Assembly (NCBI GenBank): GCA_014904845.1
Contig: MU119628.1
Location: 1 to 36,454, forward strand
From: Acephala macrosclerotiorum
Taxonomy: Eukaryota; Ascomycota; Leotiomycetes; Helotiales; Mollisiaceae
Direction: 5' to 3'
DNA length: 36,454 nucleotides
The notes beneath the pieces were generated by a model. The model worked only from the letters and a program-made list of their open reading frames with translations. It was not told where the DNA came from and ran no database searches. Position numbers and translations under genes: made by a program. Positions 1-10,410 of this stretch are shown piece after piece (positions within the stretch are counted from its first letter, which is position 1; each line of letters begins with the position of its first letter).

Positions 1-310
1 TAATAATATATAATTATATAAATAAATTAAAAAAATAAATTTTAAAAATTATATTTAATTAATTATAATTAAAATTTTTTATATTTTTATATAAATTATT
101 TAATAATATATATTTATAGTTTATTAATTTATATAACAATAAATTAATAAAATTATTTAAAATTTAAAATTTAATAATATATTATAATTATAAATATAAT
201 ATAAAAATATATAAATTAAAATTTTAATATTTTTTATTAAAATAATTATATATTATTTTAAAATTATATAATAATAAATTTTTTAAATAAATTAATTAAA
301 TTATAATATT
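1..310 (-). repeat. Family C repeat, inverted truncated copy
   Basis: This AT-only segment is the reverse complement of part of the repeat at 12635-13020. The match is clearest at about 100-170 against the complement of 12840-12895, and at 171-285 against 14357-14460, which lies in the same orientation. It ends where the copia element LTR begins at 311, so the retrotransposon probably inserted into or next to this older repeat. No coding sense remains. The alignment was made by eye in low-complexity DNA, so the edges are approximate. Confidence 0.6.
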
Positions 311-796
311 TATTAAAACAAATATTATATAATATTCACGTGCGATTCGAAATCGTATATAATTAGTATTGTCTCATTTTTATTTTCGAAGTAAAACTCT
401 TATATCTCGAGTTTCGCTTTTTAAATAGTTTTAATCAATTATAAATCAATATATATTGTAGAAAAACAATAGAGTACAAAGTAAAAAAGCTCAATCGTAG
501 ATCAGTTCGTTTTAACCAGTGGACTAAACTCATTCGAAGTAATTCGTAATCCGTAAATCAATCAATTAATCAATCAAAGTAGAAATAGAAAAGGTTGTTA
601 ATTAGTCTATGGTGAGCGAAAGCTCATTATATACTAGAAGACACGTGACCAGTACTGCTTTCGAAACTAGCTATTTACAAGGATTTTGAAAAGAGAGTAT
701 ATAGTTCCACTACAATATACTAGAATTCAAAAAAAAATTCTATATACGATTAAATCATATTATTAATAATATAGTATTTTTAATATAATATTAATA
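311..796 (+). repeat. 5' LTR of copia copy 1, with internal insertion
   Basis: It starts TATTAAAACA, identical to the 3' LTR start at 6611, and ends in the shared TAATATTAATA. The initial TA and final TA fit RIP of the usual TG...CA ends. Apart from 452-719, which has no counterpart, it aligns along its length with 6611-6834. In the shared part this copy keeps C or G at about 17 positions where the 3' LTR has T or A; only about one site goes the other way. It is therefore much less mutated than its partner. Confidence 0.8.
452..719. mobile_element. 268-bp insertion with 10-bp terminal inverted repeats (MITE-like)
   Basis: This segment is present in the 5' LTR and absent from the 3' LTR. It begins TATATTGTAG (452-461) and ends CTACAATATA (710-719), exact inverted complements. 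If the outer TATA is counted as target duplication, the element is 460 bp shorter at neither end by more than 4 bases (456-715, starting TTGTAG). It has near-normal composition with many CpA and TpG sites, unlike the AT-rich surroundings. It contains TGAGC-GAAA-GCTCA (about 613-626), a five-pair hairpin with a GAAA loop. No ORF is present. A non-autonomous DNA transposon is the favoured reading; the alternative is that it is normal LTR sequence lost from the 3' LTR. Confidence 0.5.
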
Positions 797-3700
797 TTAA
801 TTAATAATTACTTTTAATTACGAATTAATAAAAATTTATTAAAAAAAACGAAATACAATAAACTAAAAATATCAATAAATTTATTATAAAAAGTACTAAA
901 AAATCTCGATTAAATATCGCTAAAAATTATCGAATTATAAAAAAATTTTATTATTTTTTTTTATAGAAACGAAATTAAAATATTTAATTATTTTTCGAAA
1001 ATTTAAAAAAATCAATTATAAAAAAATTCGTACTTTTAAACGATTAATTCGAATTTACGTTTATTATATAAAATAATATTATTTTATAAAAAACTCGATC
1101 AAATAATTAATTAAATTACTATATTTATTATTTAATTTTAAATATCGTATTAAATCGATATTATTTTTTATTTTTTATTTCGATTATATTTATATTTTAT
1201 AATTTCAAATCAATTAATCGAACAATATACTAATATTAAACTACGATTATACGAAATTTTTACAAATTACTATTAAAAAACGTATTGTAAAAACGTTTAA
1301 TTAAATATTTATTAAAAATATTTATTTTTCGAAAACGTTTATTTGTTTTTATATTCGTTTTTATATTCATTTTTACATTTATTTTTCTTTATTTGTTTTT
1401 ATTATTTAATATTATTAAAATGTTTAAATTACTTGTAAAACTATTTATAAAATTAATTATTTTTTATTTTTCGAAAATAGTATTCAAAAAAAAAAATATA
1501 AAATTTATTAATTAATATAATAAATAAAAATTTAAATAAAATAATAATCGATATATTTATCGTATTTAATATTAAATACTATAAACAAAACGAATATACA
1601 AATTACACTATATAAAAATACTTTAAAAATAATTTTAATAAATAAACGAAAAATACGTTTTTTAAAATAATATTAATTTTTATTCGAAAATTACAAAATA
1701 TATTACACGAACGAAAAATAAAATTATTAAAAAAAGAAAAAAAAATTGCGAAAATACTCGAAAAAATTATTACAAATAAAAAAAAATACTTTAAATAAAT
1801 TAAAAAAAAAAAATAATAAATCAATTAATAAATAAAAATAAATTTTATATTTATTTTAAATAAAATTCGATTAATATTAAAAAAAAAACTATTTAAAATA
1901 ATATTATTTTTTAAAATAATTTATTTTTATAATTATAACGTTTTTAAATTTTAAATATTTTAAATATTTAATTTTACGAAATTCGAATCTCGAATATATA
2001 ATATTTTAATATACAATTTTCAAATATTCAATTTTTAAATCGATAATTTTATTAATTAATATATTAATAAAATAATTTATAAAATTAAAAAAATGTAAAT
2101 TTTAATTAAAATATTTAATTAAATAATAATTTTCAATATAATAATTTTTAATTTCTATAAAATATATTAATAAAATCGTTTACGAATTTAATAAAAATAT
2201 ATATTAATAATAATAAAAAATACAATAACAAATTATTTAATATTTTTAACGTTAAATTACAAATTTTATACGATTATTATTTTAAAATTAAATTATTAAA
2301 AAATTAATACAATAAAACATTTTTTATTATATTTAAAAAGCGTACGAATTTATTTTATTATAATAAAATCTTAAAAAAAAACTATAATTTTATAATAATA
2401 ATAAATATAATTTAAATATATTTTAAAACGAACGAAAATTAATAATTATATATATTTTTAAAAAAAAAATTATATTATTACGAATTATTACTATTAATTA
2501 ATCGAAAATCAAATTAAAATATTTTGAATTATTTTTTAATTAATTTCAATAAATTTAATGTAATTTATCGAGTGAATATTATACAAAATATAATTTTCGA
2601 GATCAAATTATTAATATTTATAGAAATATCGAAAAATATAATTTTATACTTTATAAATTTATAAATATATTTAAAAACGTTTATATTAAATTACGATTTG
2701 TAATTAATATCGTAATACGTTTATAAAAAACGTAATAATATAATAGTAATTTCAATTGCAATTTTTAAAAAAATAAAAAAAATTATAATAAAATCAATTA
2801 AAATTAAATCGATCGAATATACAAAAAACGTAATAAAAAACGTAAATATAAATTAATTTCAATTTCTCGATTTTTTTAACTCGATAAAAAAACAAAAAAT
2901 TATCTCAAAATAATAATAATTATTATACGAATTATAATTACTAAAAAAATATTATATTTATAATAAATTAAATTATTAATTAATAAAATATATAATAAAA
3001 AAATAATAATAAATATACTTTAAATTTCAATAATACGTTTAATATATTATTAATCGCGATATTATAACGATTTATTATTAAAACTTTTTTATTAAATACG
3101 AAAATATAAAAAGTTTTTTAAAAAATAATAAAATCGAAAAAATCGATTAATTATTAATAAATATAAAAATAAAAAACGAAAATAAAACTTATTTTATTAA
3201 ATTTAAAAAAATTAATAATATTTAAATAATAATTATTTTAAACGATTAATTTATTCATTATACTATTACTCAAAAAAATATATTCAATTTATTATTATAA
3301 TAATCTAATAAAAATTTAATATTTATATTCGAAAATCGTTATTCGTTTAAAATTTTTTAAAAAATTATATTAAATAATAAAATTATAAAAATATTAATTA
3401 TCGATTAATTACAATTTCAAGTACTATAAAAAATCGATAATAAATCTAATTAAATATATTAATAATTAGCGTTTATAAAATTCGATTTAATAAAAAAATT
3501 ATATTATCGTAAAAAACAATTTAAATTAATACGTTTTTAAATATTATAATATTTTATATCGTTTTAATAAATATATTATTTTTATTTTATATTTAAAATA
3601 TAAATATTATTATATTAATAAAAAAAAAACTAAATTAAAAATTATTTTATTAAAATCGAATTATAATAATTATATTAATAATTCGATTATTTATCAATAT

Positions 3701-3989
3701 AACGTTTATTAAAAAATTTTTAACGCGTAAATTATAATATAAATACAAAATATATTTAATATTTTATTAAATATTATTATTATTATTAATATTTTATATT
3801 TAAATAAAAAATTAATATTATAAATAATAAATTTAATAACGATATTTTAAATAATTAAATTTTTAAAAAATATATTTATAAAAATAATATAGAATATTTT
3901 TTGAATATATTAAATTAATATATATTAAAAATCATCGAATTATTTTATTTATAACGTAAAAAAAAAATTTTTATTTATAAAATTTCGAT
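797..3989 (+). pseudogene. 5' internal region of copia copy 1 (gag and early pol, unrecognisable)
   Basis: This stretch lies between the 5' LTR and the first readable integrase motif, so by position it should hold the primer binding site, gag, protease and the first part of integrase. I could not read any of these motifs: every frame is full of stops and residues other than K, N, I, F, Y and L are rare. A 38-base match at 2947-2985 and a block at about 3550-3720 recur near 22438-22620, showing that part of this region exists elsewhere in the window as a deleted copy. Confidence 0.5.
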
Positions 3990-4245
3990 AATATATAAAA
4001 ACAATAATAATTGAAATTAAAAAAATCTTTATCGAAATTTATAATAACGTAAAAAAAATAAAAAAATATTATATTTTATTACGATAAATTTACGAAATTA
4101 TTCGAAATAAATTTATTAATAAATAAGTCGATAAAAAATTAATTTTACAAATAATAATCAAAATAATAAACGATTTAATAAAATTAAATAAAATTATATT
4201 AATATTATTAATTTTTAAAATATATTTTAAAATAATTATTAAAAA
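3990..4245 (+). pseudogene. Copia integrase, C-terminal part, RIP-mutated
   Basis: Integrase would insert the cDNA copy of the element. In the + frame through 4058-4084 the residues IKKYY-ILLR fit a V-E-R-Y-H-x-P-L-R-R motif typical of one fungal copia lineage after RIP (E and R to K, H to Y, P to L). Upstream at about 4020-4050 the frame fits an acidic, then H-N-S stretch; downstream to about 4240 it fits a conserved block with I-N-D preserved. Several in-frame stops are present. The same block occurs in copy 2 at 32750-32942. The function is lost. Confidence 0.75.
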
Positions 4246-4939
4246 CGTATTATTTTTATTAATAATTAAAAAAATTAAAACAATTCGTATAATTATTAAA
4301 AAAATACAATATTTATATATTAAACGTTAAATTATAAACGCGTTTATAATAAAAAATAATTTGAATACGAGATTTACTTTGAATTTATTAATTTTTTTTA
4401 AACGTACACGTTTAATAAAAAAAAAAAATTGAAAAAAATTATATGAATTATTAATAATAAATAAAAAAATATATATAATCGATATATTTTATAAATCGAT
4501 TAAATTTCATTTAACGATAATTAAATCGTATTATATAAAAAAAATATTTTATAAAAAAACTATTAATAAAAAACTATTTTTTATATTTTTTTTATTCGAT
4601 AAATTAAATTAAAAAAATTCAAATAATAAATTATTAATAAAATAATACGATCGAAAACGATCGAAAAAATTACGTAATAATAAAAAAATACTCAATAAAA
4701 AATTACAACGAAATAAACGTTATTAATTCACTAAAAACGAAAACGACAATAAAAATCTTAATAATACGTTTATTATTATTATTAAAAACAAAAATAAAAT
4801 ATTTATAACGTTTATAATAAATTAAAAAAAAATCGATAAAAATTTTTTATTATAATTACGAAAAAAAAATGTAATTATTATACTCGAAATATCGTTTAAA
4901 AAGTTTTAATAAAAAAAAATCAATAATTTAATTATAAAA

Positions 4940-5520
4940 AATGTTTTTCAATTTATTAAATTCGATTTTATTAAATATATTAACGTTCGTATTTTTAACT
5001 CGAAATTAATTAATAAAATCAAAAACAAAATTATTAATAACTCGTACGAAAATCAAAATTAATCATTCAAAAATATAATAATAAAAAAAGAAATAATTCT
5101 TATATAATTTTCGATTATTCAAAGAATTAATCAACGAATTATTATTATATTAATATTTTTTTTAATTTAATTTTCAAATAAAACAATTAAAATATAATTT
5201 CGCGATATTATACAAATATATATACAATTAATAATTAATTTTCAACGATTAATATTCGTACATTTATTAAAACAAATTTATTATTTCTATTTATCGAATA
5301 TTATTATAGTAATTTTAAAATTACTATATAAAATAATAAAAACAAAAATATATTAATAAATTACATATTATAAATACTATAAAAAAAACTATTAATAATT
5401 ATATTTATATACGATTTTTATTTTTTGATTACAATCGAAAAAAAAGTATTTAATATTATTAAAATACAAATAAATAATATATTTATATTAATAAAAAAAA
5501 GTTTTTTAATTTTAAAAAAA
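4940..5520 (+). pseudogene. Copia reverse transcriptase, RIP-mutated
   Basis: Reverse transcriptase would copy the element RNA into DNA. Readable motifs are V-R-I-F-N-S (4985-5002), R-D-I-I-Q-I-Y-I-Q at 5201-5227, which corresponds to the conserved R-D-I-T-Q-A-Y-x-Q, and Q-I-N-N-I at 5467-5481, which corresponds to Q-T-D-D-T, the catalytic loop of this lineage. Both catalytic aspartates now read as asparagine, from GAT or GAC to AAT. Frame changes occur between blocks, so small indels add to the point mutations. It cannot encode an active enzyme. Confidence 0.8.
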
Positions 5521-5889
5521 ATTAATTCAAAAAAATTAAATTTATAATAAAATTTAAAACAGTTTTTATATTAAAAACTTTATTAATTTTTAATAAATAT
5601 ATATTAATTTAATATAAAAAAATAATTTAATTATAATAAAAAAACTAAAATAAAAAATTTAAATTAATAAATTTCAAATCATCGAATATATAAATTAAAT
5701 ATAAAAAATAATACGCTCGAGATATTTATATCGTTATAATTTATTAACTCGAAACAATTTTCGATTTATTTATCGCTATTTAATATTAAAATTTAATCGA
5801 AAACGAAGCGATTATATTAAATAAAAAATTGAAATAATAAATTAAAAACTTAAATCGAAAATTTAAATATATCGTCGTAAATTTATCAA

Positions 5890-6420
5890 TAATAAAACTT
5901 TTTATTTTTATCGATAAATCGTTCGTAAATAATAAAAATTTTAATTTTCAAATTAAATATAAAATTATTTTTATAAACGAAAATAAAAAAAACAATAAAA
6001 AATTTAAAATTAATTTTTTATTTATTTATTATAATTTTATCAAAAATAAACGAATTATTAAAAACGTACTAATTTTAAAAATATATAAAATAATAAAAAA
6101 AAATCGATATAATAATAATAATTAAATTTATTATAAATATAATTATAAAATAATTCGATTTTTTTAATATTTCAATAATAATATATATCGATTCGTATTT
6201 ATTTTACGAGTATTTAATTAAATTCGAAACGATTAAAAAAAAGCGTTTAATAATTAATATTATAATTTTATAGTAATTATACAAACGAAAAAAACTATAA
6301 AAAATCAAATAAATTAATAATTAAAACAATTTAATAAATATTATAATGAAATCAATTTTTAATAAAATTTTAAAAAAAATTTTAAATATTAATTATTTCA
6401 AAATACGAATAAAAAAATAA
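5890..6420 (+). pseudogene. Copia RNase H and Pol C-terminus, RIP-mutated
   Basis: RNase H would remove the RNA template. At 5907-5955 the frame reads F-I-D-K-S-F-V-N-N-K, matching the conserved F-x-D-x-S-F-A-N-N-K segment, so this copy keeps the aspartate. At 6244 onward it reads R-L-I-I-N-I, and at 6337-6420 a conserved C-terminal block including the equivalent of N-P-A-D-A-M-T-K (now N-I-I-M-K) and ending at TAA 6418-6420. Stops from CAA, CAG and TGG codons interrupt it. The same blocks are found in copy 2 at 34478-34995. Confidence 0.8.
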
Positions 6421-6610
6421 ATTAAAAAAATAAAAAAAAATAAATAAAATTTTATTTTTATTATTATTATTATTTAAAATTTCAAATTAAAAATAAATTT
6501 TTTTTTTACATTTAAAATTTATAAATTTTAATAAATTAATATTATTTTTAGTATTTAATTATATAATTTTCATTTTTTTAATATTTTTATTACAAAAAAA
6601 AAATTATTAA

Positions 6611-6834
6611 TATTAAAACAAATATTATATAATATTTATATATAATTTGAAATCGCATATAATTAATATTGTTTTATTTTTATTTTCGAAATAAAAATTT
6701 TATATTTCGAATTTTACTTTTTAAATAATTTTAATTAATTATAAATTAATACGCATATTAAAATTCCAAAAAAATTTTTACGTGCGATTAAATTATATTA
6801 TTAATAATATAATATTTTTAATGTAATATTAATA
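6611..6834 (+). repeat. 3' LTR of copia copy 1
   Basis: This 224-bp direct repeat matches 311-796 minus its 268-bp insertion. It starts TATTAAAACA and ends TAATATTAATA. Nearly all differences from the 5' LTR are C to T or G to A in this copy. It carries about five extra bases (around ACGCAT, near 6750) at the point where the 5' LTR has the insertion. Confidence 0.8.
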
Positions 6835-7736
6835 ATATTTAATATTTTTCGTTTATAATTAAAATAATTCGTATTATATAAATAATAATTTAATAAAAAT
6901 TAATAAAACAAATAATATTATTTTAATATTTTATATAAATAAATTTTTTTTTTTTATAAATTAATTATAATTTTAATAAATATTTTAAAAATATATTAAA
7001 AATTGAAAAATTTATTTAATATATTATTTAAAATAAATTAAAATTAATATTAATAATATTTTTAAAAATATTTAAATTATTAATTAATAAAAAAAAAACT
7101 TGTTTATTATATTTATTAAATTATAATTAATTAATTATTAAATTATTATTATATTTATATTAATAATTTTTTTTATAATAAAAATTTAATTAATTTAATT
7201 AAATATAAAAAACGTTATTATTATTTTTTTATTATATTTTATTAATATTTTAATATAAATATTATATAATAAAACTTTAAAAATAATATTAATAAATTAA
7301 TATTATTTTTAAAATTTATTAATAATCATATAAATTGAAATTAAAATAAATTTTTTATTTAATAAATTTTTTTTTAATTTATTTAAAATTATTAATTTAA
7401 AAAATAATTTAAATATAAAAATAATAAATCGTAAATTTAATTAAAATATATTTTTTTATAAAATAAATTTTTATTACAATTAATAAAAATTAAAAAATTT
7501 AAATTATAATATAATAATTTATTCGTAATTATATAATTTAATAATTTTAAATATTATTCGATTTTATATTAAAAATTTAATTAAAAATCGAATTTTTTAT
7601 ATAATATTTTATATTTATATAGTGCGTAATATAAAAATAATATACGATTAAAAATAGTATTTAATATATAAAACAAAATATAATTATTTTAAAATATATA
7701 ATATATTTAATTAAATTTATATTAAAATATATTTTA

Positions 7737-7808
7737 TATTATAATATTTTCGTATTACGATATTTACGTATTATAATATTCGAGTATTATAATATTTGCG
7801 TATTATAA
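7737..7808. repeat. 16-bp tandem array, 4.5 copies
   Basis: Four successive 16-base units start at 7737, 7753, 7769 and 7785, followed by half a unit at 7801-7808. The first unit is TATTATAATATTTTCG; the others differ by one to four bases, and each ends at or near a CG or GAG. Most differences are transitions. It is a small minisatellite within RIP-altered DNA. Confidence 0.85.
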
Positions 7809-8996
7809 ATAAATAAAAAAGTATTTTATTATTTTTTAAAATTATAAAATATTAAATTTTTTATATTTAAAATTAAATTACATATTAAATTAATTTAAAT
7901 ACAAATTAATAATATTATTTTATTATAATATTTTTTATTTTAAAACGAGTTTTTTTTTTTTTTTTAAATTATTTAATTAATATTATACGAAAAAATTATA
8001 ATTTTATAAAAAATTTATAATATGATTAATATAATTACGAGATTTTTTATTTGTTTTTTTTAAATAAACGATTTTCTATAATCGTTTTATAAATATTAAA
8101 TGTTTAAATTATAAAATTATTTATTAAATTTATAATTAAATAAAAAATTATATTAAAAAATAAAATAAATTTTTATTATAAAAATAAAAACTATTAATAT
8201 TAAAATATATATACGTATTTATTACGTATTTTAATTAAAAGAAAACTAATATAAAAATTAAAAATATATTAATATTTTTAATTTCAAATTCAATTTTTTA
8301 AATAATTAATAATTTTTATATTTATTAAACGTAATATATTAATATATTAAATAATTAATAATAAAAAAAATAATTTATTAAAAAATAATAATATATTTTA
8401 AATTATATTATAAATTGAATTTTTTTTTATTATTTAAATATTAAATTTTTTTTTTATTTATTTTATAAAAATAATATATTAATTTATTTTTTATTAATAT
8501 TAATAAAAAATCTTTTTATTAAAAAATCGTCGAATTAAATTTAATATTAATAATAATAATAAATTATTATTAATATTATTATAATATTATTATAATATTA
8601 ATTAAATATTATTAATATTTGTATAAATTAATAATATTAATTGTTATTAATTTAATAAACGATTTAATAATATTAAAAAAAAATTTAAAAACTTTTTAAA
8701 AAATATAAATAAAAATTTTTAATTATAAAATCGAAATTTTTTTTTATTTCGTTTTATTATAATTATATTTTAATTTTATTTTGAAAATTATTTTATCGTT
8801 TAAATTTAATTTGATTTTAATTAAAATATTAAAATATTATTATTACGTTTTTAAATTATATAATAAATACGTAAAATTATATTTATTAAAAATAAAAATA
8901 AATAAATTTTTAATAATATTTTAATTAAATAATAAATATAATAATTTAATTATTTTATATAATAAACGTAAATTTAAATTAATTAATTATTTAATT

Positions 8997-9058
8997 AAAT
9001 TTTTAAATATTTATATAATATTAAATTTTTAAATATTTATATAATATTAAATTTTTAT
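8997..9058. repeat. 26-bp tandem duplication
   Basis: Two exact 26-base units (8997-9022 and 9023-9048) are followed by a partial third. The unit is A/T only. The identity suggests a duplication later than the heavy mutation of the surrounding block, though low complexity makes replication slippage easy. Confidence 0.8.
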
Positions 9059-9773
9059 TTTTATAAAAAAAAAATTTATTATTAATTATTACGAGAAACT
9101 TTTTATATTCACGTACTACGTTCGTAATTTCTATTGTTTATATATAATCGAATTTTTTATTTATAAATTATTATTTCAATTATTATTTCAATTATATATA
9201 TTTATTTATTTTCGTAATATTAATAATAAATTAAAAATAAACATATAAAATAATTTTAATTATATTTATTAAATTATAATTAATTAATTTAAAAAAATAT
9301 TAATAATAAAATTTTTTTTATAATTCGAAATACACGAAAATATTTAATATAATTAATATAATTAGCGATTATAAAAATTATTTAATGTATTTCGAATCGA
9401 ATTTAAATTAAATATAAATTTCGTAATTTTAAATTATAATATTTTATAAATTAAAAATTTTATTAAAAAATCGTTTAATATAATTTTTTTATATTTATTA
9501 AAAATTATTAAAAAAATAAAAAACTTTTAAAATTTTATCAAAAATTAAATATAATATATTTTTATAAAATATATAATATAATATAATATAAATATTTAAA
9601 ATATTGATTTTTTAATTAAAAAATATTAAATTTATTTATTTATTAATTACGTTTTTATAAAATGTTTCTCTCGTTCCGAAAGAAAAAGTCCGGCCGCCGC
9701 CGACTCGCAAGCGAGCCAATCAGCGGACGAACTCTTTCTTTCGACACTCGATGCACATTTTGCTCCGCAGGCC

Positions 9774-9793
9774 TCGCAGGAGCGCTCCTGCGA
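9774..9793. repeat. 20-bp perfect GC-rich palindrome
   Basis: TCGCAGGAGCGCTCCTGCGA is its own reverse complement, with no mismatch or spacer. It lies about 115 bases inside the left edge of the island, close to a shorter inverted repeat, CTCGC-AA-GCGAG, near 9704-9715. It could extrude as a cruciform or form a hairpin in RNA. Function is unknown. Confidence 0.9.
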
Positions 9794-9954
9794 AAAACTT
9801 CAAAGTCTTCGACTTTAGTAATATGCTTTTATTTCAAGTTTCAAGTTAAAAGCTCTTAATTTGAGCGTTTTATAAGCATTTGAAGTTGGTATAGTTATTG
9901 AGATAGAGTTCCAGATTCTGCTGGGCAGTGAGCCGATAAGCTAATAAGCTCTTT

Positions 9955-10410
9955 AGTGCTTAAGGCAGAAACGCACTGCGGAGCCTCATATTACCAGGGG
10001 GACACCCCCTGGGACCCCCGTCTCTTATATTGAATTGCTACGATCGATTCAATCAATTTAGATTAATTTACTTAGTATATAATTCCAGGGGAAGACCCCC
10101 TGGGACCCCCCTCGAAAGCTGCGCAGCTGTGCAACTACAAAGATATCCAGCACTTAAGTAAGTGCCTTGATGCCTAAGGCAGAAACACACTTCTAATAAA
10201 GCCTCACACCAAAGGGACACCCCCTAAGACCCCCGTCTTTTATATTAAATTACTACGATCGTTTCAATCAATTTAAATCACTTTCTTCATATAATTCCAG
10301 AGAGAGACCCCCTGAGACCCCCCTTAAAAGCTGCGCAGCCGTAGAATGGATTTTTGGTGTTCCAGCACTTACCACTTAAGTGCCTAATTCCTAAAGCAGA
10401 AACGCACTTA
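9955..10410. repeat. Tandem duplication, period about 214-217 bp, 2.1 copies
   Basis: The marker AAGGCAGAAAC occurs at 9962 and 10176, and as AAAGCAGAAAC at 10393. Copy A runs about 9955-10168 and copy B about 10169-10385, with a short start of copy C. Shared landmarks include a block beginning CTACGATCG and an AGCTGCGCAGC core. Relative to A, copy B shows at least eight G-to-A and about two C-to-T changes and few others. Confidence 0.85.
9994..10128. repeat. GC-rich hairpin cluster in copy A of the tandem duplication
   Basis: Three inverted repeats are present: CCAGGGGG-ACA-CCCCCTGG at 9994-10012 (eight pairs, three-base loop), CCAGGGG-AAGAC-CCCCTGG at 10085-10103 (seven pairs), and the 12-bp palindrome AGCTGCGCAGCT at 10117-10128. 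In copy B the first two are broken on the G side only (GGGG to AAGG or AGAG), while the C-rich arms remain. Such GC hairpins are known from mobile GC clusters in organelle genomes, but here they lie in nuclear-looking DNA. Confidence 0.8.

Larger units (their letters stand above)
311..6834 (+). mobile_element. RIP-degraded Ty1/copia-type LTR retrotransposon, copy 1
   Basis: This is a complete-length LTR retrotransposon, dead through point mutation. Two related direct repeats (311-796 and 6611-6834) flank about 5.8 kb. Plus-strand frames between them retain the order integrase (about 3990-4245), reverse transcriptase (about 4940-5520), RNase H (about 5898-5990) and a conserved Pol C-terminus (6244-6420), which is the Ty1/copia order. 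Recognition rests on changes expected from RIP, for example E to K, R to K, H to Y, D to N, G to N/K/S and Q to stop. A possible 5-bp target duplication, ATATT, occurs at 306-310 and 6835-6839, but it is weak evidence in such AT-rich DNA. The gag region (about 900-2900) was not recognised. Confidence 0.85.
6835..9659. repeat. AT-rich RIP-degraded repeat block, no gene
   Basis: About 2.8 kb of almost pure A/T with few CpG and no usable frame. The first 45 bases (6841-6885) match 15440-15485 in the same orientation, and 7868-7930 matches 19678-19745, so the block contains dispersed repeats. The + strand is T-rich over parts of 8300-8800, which would fit a minus-strand coding element, but I could read no domain on either strand. 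Two short tandem arrays lie inside (7737-7808 and 8997-9058). Confidence 0.6.

Noticed and set aside
1603..1824. Minus-strand open frame of 73 codons rich in F, I, N and K
   Set aside because: It lies inside copia copy 1, whose coding sense is the + strand. Long A/T runs give such frames by chance and no domain is visible. The same applies to 27058-27291, 30250-30453 and 34000-34188.
7737..7808. Tandem array considered as a CRISPR-like repeat
   Set aside because: Units abut without spacers and the organism is a eukaryote.
9662..9859. Plus-strand 65-codon frame starting at the island edge
   Set aside because: It runs through the palindromes at 9774 and has no recognisable protein character.
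9994..10128. Possibility that the GC hairpins mean mitochondrial DNA
   Set aside because: The window carries spliceosomal introns and a nuclear-type P450, and the AT-rich parts show RIP-like transposon decay, so an organelle origin is unlikely.
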